From an uncultured Bacteroidales bacterium (GTDB lineage: Bacteria > Bacteroidota > Bacteroidia > Bacteroidales > UBA932), in NCBI GenBank assembly GCA_900319375.1, contig ONOI01000008.1, forward strand, positions 1 through 55,651: 55,651 bases of DNA, written 5' to 3'. The notes under the pieces are model-generated. The model was given only the letters and a program-made list of their open reading frames with translations. It was not told the DNA's origin and searched no databases. Below are positions 40,863 to 49,700 of this stretch, piece by piece (the first letter of the stretch is position 1; each line of letters starts with the position of its first letter). Both the position numbers and the translations under genes were made by a program.

Positions 40863-42695
40863 ATGAAAAAGATATTTGCATTAGGAATAGCCCTTCTTAC
40901 TCTGGCCTCCTGCAACATGGATTTCTATTCATCGGATTCCATGACCTCGACCCAGATCAAGGAGAACCCCAAGGCTGCAATCTACACCACTGACGGTATC
41001 TATGCCCTTTTCAAGGACAATCTGCCATACAAGGGAGAAACCGGAGGACGTGACGGTAACTACTACCTCCGTCACTACTTTCAGTTGACCGAAACGAGAG
41101 GCGACAATGTCACAATCTCCGGTAACTCCGAGGATCCGTTCACTCAGCCATACCAGTACAAGGATGTGGACAACACCAAGAACAAGACCTACACCTGGTG
41201 GATGGCCTACAAAATCATCTATGCCGCAAACTCCAACATCTCGGCAATAGATATCGACAGCAGTGACGATAAGAGCCTCAGCTATCAGCTGCTCGGCGAG
41301 AACTACTTCTTCCGCGCAATCGCTCACTTCCATATGGTCACCCTGTTCGCCATGCCTTATGTCTGCGGCAGGGACAACCCCGGTATCGTCCTTCGCCAAG
41401 GCATGGACTATTCCGAGACCAAGCGCTCCTCAGTCGGAGAGTGCTACGACGCAGTTGTAGAAGACCTCAAGAAGGCCATAGAATACATGGGCAAAGGCAA
41501 AGCCCGCGGCGACGCCTCCTATGTGAGTGTACAAGCCGCGAAGGCCCTGCTTGCACGCGTGTACCTCTACATGGGCGACGGAAACCACCTCCAGGACTGC
41601 ATCGACCTCTGCGACGACCTTATTTCCCACGCACCGGCATCAGTCAAGAACGTTTACTCCGTGGAGAAACTTTCAGACTATCCAAAGGCCACATGGCAGT
41701 CGGATGAAACTATCTGGTGCGTCCATTATGTCTATCCTACCGACCACCCGGCTCCTTCTGCTACTATCGGTGCAATGTACAATGTGACCGAGGAGTCTAC
41801 CAATGGATGGGGAGAGTGGTACTGGAGCGACGAACTCATCGAGCTCTTCAACCGCTACAAGAATGCAGACGGCACCTCAAAGGACAACCGTTTCGCCGCA
41901 TATTTCACCTATCCGTGGTATCCGGAAGACGTCCGCCTTCACAACGGAAAGGATATGCTCTGCTTCCCTGTGAAGAGCTACGGCAACGACTTCTGCGTGA
42001 CCATCTACACCGGCGGCCAGACTGCAAACCCGGATGGCTCGTACGACCTCACCTGCGACATCAGCACCAAGCCCAAGACAAAGGACGTCAGGACTTTCCA
42101 CATCGTTCCTGAAACTTACAACGGCTTCACTCGTTACTTCATCAACGAGAATCTCACCGAAGATGCAGACTTCTTCAATGGAAGGACCCCGGTCTACATC
42201 CGCGAAGATGTGGATCCTATCCTCGGCACCCGTAATGGCGGCTATGTAAGGTACTACAACACCAAGTGGAGCTGGCAAGACAATCAGTGCACGATGACAT
42301 CTCCCGTCATGCTGCGCTGGGGTGAAGTATTCCTGAACAGGGCGGAAGCTTATGCGCGCATCGGAGGAAAAGACAATGAGGCCCTTGCCGACGTCAACCT
42401 TATCCGCAAACGTGCCGGTCTGCCCGACGAAGCGTTGTTCACCACTGGCAATATGGCCGCAAGCGGCTACACTAATGTCCTCGACGTGGTCCTGGACGAG
42501 CGCCGTATGGAGCTCTGCTTCGAAGGCCACCGCGTGTTCGACATCTTCCGCAACAAGAAATCTCTTGACCGCCGTTATGTCGGATATCATCCTTTTGAGG
42601 TGATTGACTATGATGATCCGCGCATTGCGCTCCTTATTCCTAACGACGAGATCCTGGCAACTCCCGGATTCGAGCAGAACAACCAGAGTAAATAA
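40863..42695 (+). CDS. SusD/RagB-family surface glycan-binding lipoprotein
   Basis: A 610-residue SusD homologue with lipobox LASCNMD. Tetratricopeptide-like helices (LLGENYFFRAIAHFHMV; VQAAKALLARVYLYMGD) and the C-terminal VLRWGEVFLNRAEAYARIGG-like segment (MLRWGEVFLNRAEAYARIG) with DERRMELCFEGHRVFDIFR are standard. It sits on the cell surface over the SusC barrel and binds the glycan. It starts 16 nt after susC. Confidence 0.97.
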   Translation: MKKIFALGIALLTLASCNMDFYSSDSMTSTQIKENPKAAIYTTDGIYALFKDNLPYKGETGGRDGNYYLRHYFQLTETRGDNVTISGNSEDPFTQPYQYKDVDNTKNKTYTWWMAYKIIYAANSNISAIDIDSSDDKSLSYQLLGENYFFRAIAHFHMVTLFAMPYVCGRDNPGIVLRQGMDYSETKRSSVGECYDAVVEDLKKAIEYMGKGKARGDASYVSVQAAKALLARVYLYMGDGNHLQDCIDLCDDLISHAPASVKNVYSVEKLSDYPKATWQSDETIWCVHYVYPTDHPAPSATIGAMYNVTEESTNGWGEWYWSDELIELFNRYKNADGTSKDNRFAAYFTYPWYPEDVRLHNGKDMLCFPVKSYGNDFCVTIYTGGQTANPDGSYDLTCDISTKPKTKDVRTFHIVPETYNGFTRYFINENLTEDADFFNGRTPVYIREDVDPILGTRNGGYVRYYNTKWSWQDNQCTMTSPVMLRWGEVFLNRAEAYARIGGKDNEALADVNLIRKRAGLPDEALFTTGNMAASGYTNVLDVVLDERRMELCFEGHRVFDIFRNKKSLDRRYVGYHPFEVIDYDDPRIALLIPNDEILATPGFEQNNQSK

Positions 42696-42701
42696 TCAGT
42701 T

Positions 42702-44351
42702 ATGAAACAAGCATATTATTTAGCAGCTGCGCTGCTTTTTATCTTGGCAGCAGGTTGTACTCAGGAGCCCAAGCCCAAGACGGCTACGAAGCTTGAGGAT
42801 CCCACAATAACCATCTCGGGAGTTCCCAAGACGGTCAACTCGGGCGAGTCCTTCACTGTAAGTGTGGAGACCAACTCCCCCACTGAGCTGACACTCAAAG
42901 TCAACCAGCCGTCTTACGCCCTCCTTGAAAACCTTAGCGAGACCAGTTGGAAAATCACGGCTTTCGCAATCGACGACGTGAACGTGAAGATCACAGTCAG
43001 CCAGCCTGAGACCAAGAGGTTCGGATTTTACTCCGCAAGCAAAGAAGCCAAGTTCAAGATCAATGGTTCCGGTCACCTTCCGATTCCTGCAGAGGATGAC
43101 GAAGTCGACGGCACTGCCGTGACATATGTGGAAGAAGAAGGCGAGGTGGTGAGCCCTGAAAGGGGTATTTACCACGGCTATGAGGTGCGTGCAGACACAC
43201 CTGCCTGCACATCCGCAGATGTTATTGCAAACGTCAAGACCGGCCACACCCTCTGGCTTCTCGAGTTCTATCTCACGGACTACATGACAGGCAACATCGA
43301 CGAGGAGTATCTCGAGAGAATACAGGACTGCTTCGATGCAATCCGCGAAGGCGGCGCCAAGGCGATCGTACGTTTCGCCTATAGGGACGACAATTCAGAC
43401 CTTACCATCGCCCAAGAGCCCGAAGCAAGCATCCTTCTCGGCCACATAGAACAGGTCAAGCCCATCCTCCAGGCCAACGAAGACGTCCTCTTCGTTCTGC
43501 AGGCCGGCTTCATCGGCACCTGGGGAGAATGGTACTACACCACACATTTCAAGAAGCTGTCCGACCGCCTGCCTATCGTCAAGGCTCTTCTGGGCGCAGT
43601 TCCTTCATCCAGGCAGATTCAGCTCCGTACCCCCAAGTACAAGATGGACCTGTTCGGACTGTCGCTGGCAGACACCCTCACAGCAGAAACAGCACACGAT
43701 GGAGACACTCTGTCCAGGATTGGTGGCCACAACGACTGCTTCGGTGCTGATGCAAACGACGAAGGCACCTTCGACGGCACCGCTTCCCGCGATTTCTGGA
43801 AGGCTGAAACCCGCTATACCATCATGGGCGGTGAGACCTGCAAACTCTCCGACTTCTGCCTCTGCCCTCAGACACTCCAGGATCTTGAGGACTACCACTG
43901 GACCTATCTCCACGACGGCTACAATGTGGAGGTGCTGAACCGCTGGAAGACAGACGGCTGCTTCGACGAAATCAAGGCCAAACTCGGATACCGTATCGTT
44001 CTTAAGGATGTCCATTATGGGGCCATCGAGGCCGGCAAGCCTTGCAGGGTGACTATCCGTTTCCACAACAAAGGATTTGCAGCTCCTATGAACTCTCGTC
44101 AGGCATGGCTGGTTTGGGAGACACCCGAAGGCAAGAAAGAGAAATTCATGCTCGGAACGAATCCCACCAAGTGGCTGCCAGGCTACAACGGCGCCGTGGG
44201 AGACTTCATTCCTTCCACAAACAAGGGTACACTCTACCTCGAACTCCCCGATCCGCTTCTTCCGGACAATCCAGCCTACAGCATGGTCCTTGCCAACAAG
44301 GATATGTTTGATCCCGAAACCGGATTCAACAAGCTCTTCGAGGTCGAGTAG
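42702..44351 (+). CDS. DUF4874/DUF4832 lipoprotein (copy 1)
   Basis: A 549-residue predicted lipoprotein (lipobox LAAGCTQ). An Ig-like region at about 30-115 (TISGVPKTVNSGESFTVSVE) is followed by the DUF4874/DUF4832 pair: NPERG-like SPERGIYHGYE, LWLLEFYLTDYM, VRFAYRDD, VLFVLQAGFIGTWGEWYYT and LRTPKYKMDLFG, which look like a TIM-barrel glycosidase core. ETRYTIMGGETC and DYHWTYLHDGYN follow. The activity is not established to my knowledge; a glycosidase-like role is inferred from the fold and place in the operon. A second copy is at 51018-52475. Confidence 0.85.
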   Translation: MKQAYYLAAALLFILAAGCTQEPKPKTATKLEDPTITISGVPKTVNSGESFTVSVETNSPTELTLKVNQPSYALLENLSETSWKITAFAIDDVNVKITVSQPETKRFGFYSASKEAKFKINGSGHLPIPAEDDEVDGTAVTYVEEEGEVVSPERGIYHGYEVRADTPACTSADVIANVKTGHTLWLLEFYLTDYMTGNIDEEYLERIQDCFDAIREGGAKAIVRFAYRDDNSDLTIAQEPEASILLGHIEQVKPILQANEDVLFVLQAGFIGTWGEWYYTTHFKKLSDRLPIVKALLGAVPSSRQIQLRTPKYKMDLFGLSLADTLTAETAHDGDTLSRIGGHNDCFGADANDEGTFDGTASRDFWKAETRYTIMGGETCKLSDFCLCPQTLQDLEDYHWTYLHDGYNVEVLNRWKTDGCFDEIKAKLGYRIVLKDVHYGAIEAGKPCRVTIRFHNKGFAAPMNSRQAWLVWETPEGKKEKFMLGTNPTKWLPGYNGAVGDFIPSTNKGTLYLELPDPLLPDNPAYSMVLANKDMFDPETGFNKLFEVE

Positions 44352-45085
44352 TGAAACATCTTGCGATAGTTTTATTAGTCGCATCTGCGTCCATTATCTC
44401 CGGATGCCGGAACAACTCCGGCGTCCGGGGTTACTGGTCTTCAAGGACGCTTGACATTGACGATTACGATGCCGTGGAGGAAGAGTTCGCAGACTTTGTA
44501 GAACTTGCCACCGCAGCTCCCGAGAAAGATGCATTTGCGGCTGTGGACATGCTCCTCAAAAAGGCCCGCAAAGACGATGTCACTTACATCATCTATGCAG
44601 ACCTTATTATGAGGGGATTCAGCTCCATCGGTTCACCCTGCCGTTCATGTCCGATCTTTCTGCATGCGGCAGACAATATCCTATCCCACGGCATTCCCAG
44701 CGGTGACATGTCGTCTCAGTACCGGAAGCGAATGAATCTTTGCCTCCACAACAATGTCGGAGATGTAGCGGAGTTCCCAAGGCTGGTAGGCAACGCAACT
44801 GTTGAAATCAAGCAGAGGACACTTGTCCTCGTGGTTGATCAGGACTGCTCCACCTGCCGTCATTCCATGGACAGGTTTTCTTCCGACAAATGGAACGATA
44901 CGGAGTTGATCGCCCTTTGCTACGGCCACGGTCCGTTGCCTGAGCGGGCCGGATGGAAGTGCTACCAGATATCCCGCAGCCAAACTTTACTAGATACAAC
45001 AGAAGCTCCTCTGTTCTATGTTATCACCCCTGATGGGAAAGTTGAATTATCATATACATCGGTTTACGACGAAAACATATTATGA
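44351..45085 (+). CDS. Double-CxxC thioredoxin-like lipoprotein (copy 1)
   Basis: A 244-residue predicted lipoprotein with GTG start overlapping the previous TAG and lipobox IISGCRN. A helical N-terminal half like that of DUF5106 carries PCRSCP near residue 98, and a thioredoxin-like C-terminal half carries DCSTC near 168 and a cis-Pro region (TEAPLFYVITPDG). Two CxxC motifs in one small lipoprotein are unusual. The role may be redox or metal handling for the neighbouring enzymes, which is a guess. It is a paralogue of 52472-53197; both follow a DUF4832 gene. Confidence 0.7.
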   Translation: MKHLAIVLLVASASIISGCRNNSGVRGYWSSRTLDIDDYDAVEEEFADFVELATAAPEKDAFAAVDMLLKKARKDDVTYIIYADLIMRGFSSIGSPCRSCPIFLHAADNILSHGIPSGDMSSQYRKRMNLCLHNNVGDVAEFPRLVGNATVEIKQRTLVLVVDQDCSTCRHSMDRFSSDKWNDTELIALCYGHGPLPERAGWKCYQISRSQTLLDTTEAPLFYVITPDGKVELSYTSVYDENIL

Positions 45086-46546
45086 AAAATGTGCTTGTTT
45101 ATTTGCTGGCAGCCATTTGTTGCACGGTTATAACTGTTTCGTGTAACAATACTCCCGCAACGGAAGAAGAAAACCAGAATCCCGGCGAAAACACTCAGCA
45201 GCCTCAGCTCAAGCCAGGGCCCTATAAGTTGACTGTTTCCACGATGAAAGGAAAGTGGGAGGACGGAGACGTTGTCTACATCAAGGGAGGCACCGGTGCC
45301 TCAGCCGAATCTATCACCATCAAAGCATCGGATATCTCGGATGGAGGCAAGACAGCCAGCATACAGATTGGCGATGTAACGGCCGATTATCTCAATCCTG
45401 ACGGACTGTACGCTGCGTGGCCGGATGATGCCGTCCAGCACAGTTACGGTCTGCTCAGGCCAAGAACGTCTTTCACAAGATGCGATGTACTTATCTGCGT
45501 CGCTTACCTCCAGGGAGATACTTTTTCTTTCATAGACGCTTTTATAGCTGCCTTGTCCTCATACATCAGCCTGTCGGATTCATTGATTGCCGTGGTCAGA
45601 TCCCTGCATTTATGGTGATGTCGCCGACGGCGCGAAGAACAGGATACTCTTTGCCGGTGATGTCACCCTCGAGGGCGGTTATACTCTGTTCCTGAGCAAG
45701 GGTGGTAAATGGTGTGCAACTTATACAGCTACTTCAGACGTTGAACTAAAAACCGGAAAGCCCCTTGACCTAGGAGATATAACAGACAAGCTCACCGCTT
45801 ATGACGGACCCGAGCCGAAGATCCCGGAGATGGGGAAATTCACCAAGTATACAGTTAAGAACTTCCCCGAACTTTCCGGTCTCTGCCTCAGCGAAGATGA
45901 AGACTTCCTCTGGGGTGTAGGTGATGAGGGCGACCTTGGCAAGATTTCCTTTACGGGCGAAGTCCTCTACTTTTTCCATATCGGCGGAGATGCGGAGGAA
46001 GTATCACGCGATCCCAGGACAGGAGACCTTTTGATCGGTTTGGAGCCCAACGGCGTAGGAATCGTGAATGGGCCTGATTTCAATACCAAAGTAAAAACTC
46101 TCTTCAATATCGGTGCTTGTAACAATTATGGAAATTCCGGAATCGAAGGGCTCACATATTATAAGGGAGGGAAGGTACTTGTTGGCGCCCAGGCCAACTC
46201 CCACCTCTTTTTGTGCGATCTGGAAACCAAGAAAGTAATATGGGACAGGATGCTTTGGGATAAAAACCTTATCTCCGAAATCGGTGGCATGTGCTACGAC
46301 CCCCTCACCGACTGGCTTTGGATCATCGACTCTGAAGCCAAGAAGATCTTTGTCGTCCGTCTGGACGAATCCGACGGTTCATTTTCACTGATCGGGGCTT
46401 ACTCGGTCAGCGATGTGGCCAACCCTGAATCCGTGTGCGTAGACCATAAACACAGCTGCGTGTGGGTTGGAGACGATCTGGGCGACGACACCTCATATAT
46501 TTTCAAATACGAATTCACCGGTCTTGACGATGCAATCATACAGTAA
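45082..46546 (+). pseudogene. Fimbrillin-like/beta-propeller lipoprotein interrupted by a frameshift
   Basis: The first frame (45082-45618) has lipobox TVSCNNT and a fimbrillin-like N-terminal domain (WEDGDVVYIKGG; LYAAWPDDAV; QGDTFSFIDAF), then runs off into a stop. The second frame (to 46546) starts at a TTG (45587) and holds the rest of that domain (SDPCIYGDVADGAKN) and a propeller of the SdiA-regulated/esterase-like type (FPELSGLCLSEDEDFLWGVGD). Removing one G near 45595 joins them as ...LIAVSDPCIYGD... and gives a 487-residue protein, exactly in frame with the stop. Either a real mutation, a slippage site or a sequencing error. The next gene starts inside the stop (TAATG). Confidence 0.75.
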
Positions 46547-47925
46547 TGAAAAAAACATTGTCCTTCCTGCTTGCCGCTCTAGCTTTCACGGGCATTCTTT
46601 TCACAAGTTGTAATACCAAACCTTTCAATCCTGAGGAGGAAGAACAGGAGCCCCAGGAGCTAGAAAAGCTCAAGGCCTCTGTCCCGGTCACCAATAATTG
46701 GATCTATGACAAGCGGCCGTCCATCACCATCCATATCCAGAACCCCAACAGTGTGAGTACTACGGCCGACGCTAAGGTCCGTATCAACACGGACCAGATG
46801 GGCTCTGTCACGACGATAGAGAAAAAAGGCGTGGAGATTCCGGCCAACGGGACTTTGGATGTTGTACTGACCACGGACTACGATCTGGATCCCGGCTTCT
46901 ACAAAGCCTTCCCGGCCGTGAACGGCAGGGGCGTGAAGACCTTCAATTTTGGAGTCTCACCCTTCGAAATAGTCTCAGCTCCGGACATGCAGGATGACTT
47001 CAACGATTTCTGGCAGGCGGCCATCGACCAGCTTGAGGCAATAGAAATCAATGCCGACCTTACGGAGATTAGTTCCAATTCCGCCTACACCCTGTATTTT
47101 GTGGAAATGCAGTCGATTCCAGACGGGCTTACCGGAGATCCGGTTATCATCCGTGGCTATTACCTGGAGCCCACCGACGGGAAAAAGCATCCCGTCCTGA
47201 TGCATTTCCAGGGCTACGACACTCTGAACAGCCGTCCAAGCATCAGTCTGCCCGGCGGAAATGGCCAGTATGCAGAGTTCTTTTTATCCCATCGCGGACA
47301 GTATCTGAACCGCTCTACCGCGGCCGAGCGGGAAAAAGTTTTCGGGGAAAATGACGGCAAGGGGGATTTCGAGAATATTTATAACGACTGGTTCGCCTTC
47401 AACTTCGGAGATAAGAACGGTTACTACTACCGCGGTGCCTTCATAGACTGCGTCAGGGCCGTCCAGTTTATGGCCACTCGTTCGACGAGCGATATGGACA
47501 ACCTGTTTGCCGAAGGCTCCAGCCAGGGCGGTGCGTTGAGCTATGCCGCCGCCGCTCTCAGCCCCATCCCATTTGTGGCCATAGCCCCCAATGTAGCTTT
47601 TCTTGGCGACTATCCGGATTACTTCAAGATTGTTACCTGGCCCGGCGATGTTGCAAAAGCCAACCAGGGATCCATGTCAGATGAGGAGATGTATGCTTTC
47701 CTCTCCTATTTCGATACCAAGAACCTAGCGACCCGCATCAATTGTGCAGTATGGGCCACAAGCGGTCTTCAGGACGGTACCTGTCCTTCACACACGCAAA
47801 TGGCTCCTTACAACAATCTAAAAAGTAAGGATAAGAGCATGACATTCTATCCAGAAATGCAACACTCTTATCCTTCTACTTGGACGTCTGATATAGACAA
47901 ATTCTTCAAGGATAGGATGAAGTAG
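46546..47925 (+). CDS. CE7-type acetyl esterase lipoprotein
   Basis: A 459-residue predicted lipoprotein (lipobox FTSCNTK). An N-terminal beta-sandwich (about 45-145) precedes an alpha/beta hydrolase of the acetyl xylan esterase/cephalosporin-C deacetylase family: nucleophile Ser in EGSSQGGALS near 324, Asp in SGLQDGTCP near 407 and His in EMQHSYPS near 438. HFQGYD is the oxyanion strand. It should remove acetyl groups from acetylated sugars. Last gene of the first rightward arm; convergent with the CBM9-like genes. Confidence 0.9.
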   Translation: MKKTLSFLLAALAFTGILFTSCNTKPFNPEEEEQEPQELEKLKASVPVTNNWIYDKRPSITIHIQNPNSVSTTADAKVRINTDQMGSVTTIEKKGVEIPANGTLDVVLTTDYDLDPGFYKAFPAVNGRGVKTFNFGVSPFEIVSAPDMQDDFNDFWQAAIDQLEAIEINADLTEISSNSAYTLYFVEMQSIPDGLTGDPVIIRGYYLEPTDGKKHPVLMHFQGYDTLNSRPSISLPGGNGQYAEFFLSHRGQYLNRSTAAEREKVFGENDGKGDFENIYNDWFAFNFGDKNGYYYRGAFIDCVRAVQFMATRSTSDMDNLFAEGSSQGGALSYAAAALSPIPFVAIAPNVAFLGDYPDYFKIVTWPGDVAKANQGSMSDEEMYAFLSYFDTKNLATRINCAVWATSGLQDGTCPSHTQMAPYNNLKSKDKSMTFYPEMQHSYPSTWTSDIDKFFKDRMK

Positions 47926-47936
47926 TAAGACTTATC

Positions 47937-48695
47937 TTACTTTCCCTTCACCGTCTTAACTTCCAGAAGATCCGCATAACCCGACCCGTCAGCAGAGTTG
48001 GGCATGTTGGATAGTTCCTCCCAATGTCCGGGGTTCTTGATGGTAGTTTCGTAGAAACGTATGCCAGTCTGGAATACATCGCCTATCGAACTGTTAGGTT
48101 CCGAACTGCCATATGCGGCAGAGCTGAAAAGACCACGGTCCAGCATGATTTCGTACTCAGCACCGTTACCTGCGCCCACTACCAGAGCGTCTGATTCACG
48201 TACAAGCTCTTCCCAGGAGCCGTTGACCCTCTGATAAAGACTTCCAACCATAGAGCTCCAGTTACCGGCCTTGTCTGACAGGTCTCCTTCTACAATGAAG
48301 TCGTAACCCTGGAGGGAATAGCTCAGATAACCGGATTCAAACTCTCCGTCAGTATTGATGTTCAGACGTATCGGAAGCTGGTCATTCTCTGCCATCAGTT
48401 CTGCAAGTGCGTCCTCGTTATACCTGATGTAGTAATAGACATAGTCGGGATCTGCACAGCAGCGAATCTCCTCTACTGCATCCCATGGCGCATCCGGATC
48501 AGTCTCGGCAGAGGCATAAAGCGACGCGTCGGTCGCGGCCCAGTCAGAAAAAACACCGTCGATCTCAATCTCAAGAGAGAGATTCTTTTTATTTCCGTTA
48601 TCGGAATCTGAAGGCTTGACGTCATTAGGATTGTCCTGCTTACATGAAACAAAGCACACGGCTGCAGCCAATAACATTAAAACTACTTTTTTCAT
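47937..48695 (-). CDS. CBM9-like lipoprotein (1)
   Basis: A 252-residue predicted lipoprotein (lipobox CFVSCKQ) with a beta-sandwich beginning IEIDGVFSDWA. Later segments (CCADPDYVYYYIRYN; RLNINTDGEFESGYLSYSLQGYDFIVEGDL; YEIMLDRGLF) follow the pattern of family 9 carbohydrate-binding domains and related DOMON proteins. It may bind the glycan at the cell surface. It shares the opening IDGVFxDW with the next gene. Leftward, 11 nt from the end of the CE7 gene. Confidence 0.72.
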   Translation of the reverse strand: MKKVVLMLLAAAVCFVSCKQDNPNDVKPSDSDNGNKKNLSLEIEIDGVFSDWAATDASLYASAETDPDAPWDAVEEIRCCADPDYVYYYIRYNEDALAELMAENDQLPIRLNINTDGEFESGYLSYSLQGYDFIVEGDLSDKAGNWSSMVGSLYQRVNGSWEELVRESDALVVGAGNGAEYEIMLDRGLFSSAAYGSSEPNSSIGDVFQTGIRFYETTIKNPGHWEELSNMPNSADGSGYADLLEVKTVKGK

Positions 48696-48704
48696 ATTGA
48701 AGAA

Positions 48705-48737
48705 TTAAAAAAGGAGGCAACTTGATTGTCGCCTCCT
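48705..48737 (-). terminator. Terminator between the two CBM9-like genes
   Basis: On the minus strand AGGAGGCGAC (48737-48728) pairs with GTTGCCTCCT (48721-48712) around a 6-nt loop and is followed by TTTTTTAATTC. It lies between the upstream and downstream lipoprotein genes. Confidence 0.8.
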
Positions 48738-48756
48738 GAAAAAATGTACTTTTTGA

Positions 48757-49494
48757 TTACGGAAGAGCAACCTCAAGCATGTCTGCTGTGCCGATTCCGT
48801 CCTCGCCCTGAGGGAGGATACCCTTCGTTACCCAATCGCCGGTGGTAGCGTCTGTCATGGTGATACCGAGGGAAATGTTGCCTTTCCTGTTTGCATTGAT
48901 AACGCTGCGGAGGATAGATACCTCGAAGTATGCAACGCCGTCCTTAACGGTACCCTTGCAGGCGATGAAGTCGTCAGCATTTTGCTGCTCGAACTTTGAG
49001 CCGGCATCCCATGCATCCTGGCCATCGCCTTCGATGCACTTGTAAACTGCCATGTCGGCAAGATCGGTAATGGTGTTGTTCTCACCAAGGAAACCAAGCT
49101 CGCTCTCAAGCATGAAGTCCCAACCGCAACCTTCCTTCGACCAAATCCAGCTGGTGAAACCAGTAGAGGCATCGCCGTCGGAGTTGATGAGGATGTCGAT
49201 AGGAGCAACAGTCTGGCCTTCTGCCAGTTTGTACTCGAAATAGAGGAAGAGATTCTTGGCATCACCAGCTGCCTTCATAAGGGTAAGGTTGGGATATGCA
49301 GTCTCCTCGATGTCAGCGAGATCTGCAGAGGCAAACTCACCTTTCCAGTCGTCGAAAACGCCGTCGATCTTGATATTTACGGCTGCTTCCTTGTTACCAT
49401 TTCCTCCGTCATTGACGGGGTCATCATTGTTTTTACATGCGCAAGCCATGCCAGCGATGACAAGAGCCGCGAAGATGATAGAAAACTTTTTCAT
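48757..49494 (-). CDS. CBM9-like lipoprotein (2)
   Basis: A 245-residue predicted lipoprotein (lipobox ACACKNN) with IKIDGVFDDWKGEF, NLFLYFEYKL, IDILINSDGDASTGF, GWDFMLESELGF and VAYFEVSILRSVI, the same strand plan as its neighbour and CBM9-type domains. The DGDASTGF loop could bind calcium. A likely surface glycan-binding protein. It is read first in this leftward pair, and a terminator after it probably makes it more abundant than the second gene. Divergent from the third phosphatase lipoprotein gene. Confidence 0.72.
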   Translation of the reverse strand: MKKFSIIFAALVIAGMACACKNNDDPVNDGGNGNKEAAVNIKIDGVFDDWKGEFASADLADIEETAYPNLTLMKAAGDAKNLFLYFEYKLAEGQTVAPIDILINSDGDASTGFTSWIWSKEGCGWDFMLESELGFLGENNTITDLADMAVYKCIEGDGQDAWDAGSKFEQQNADDFIACKGTVKDGVAYFEVSILRSVINANRKGNISLGITMTDATTGDWVTKGILPQGEDGIGTADMLEVALP

Positions 49495-49612
49495 GTTATA
49501 AAAATGGTTAAAATGTGTGTCTTATTGTGATCACCTATTATAGATGATAATTATCCTCAATTCGTGGCGAATATAATGAGTTTTTTTTATTATCAAATCG
49601 AAACACCTAATA

Positions 49613-49632
49613 AAAACGTTTCGAAACGTTTT
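49613..49632. promoter_or_regulatory. Perfect 20-bp palindrome upstream of the second arm
   Basis: AAAACGTTTCGAAACGTTTT reads the same on both strands. A CGAAAC element also lies at 49599-49604. It stands between the divergent CBM9-like gene and the third phosphatase gene, about 70 nt before the latter's ATG, and shares the GTTTCG/CGAAAC core with the regulator's sites. The rest of the 49495-49700 gap is AT-rich, with no clear promoter. Confidence 0.7.
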
Positions 49633-49700
49633 GTTTGCCACAATCCTTTTCAGAACACGTTATTATGCTTATATTTCGAAAGTTTAATTACTTGCGCACT

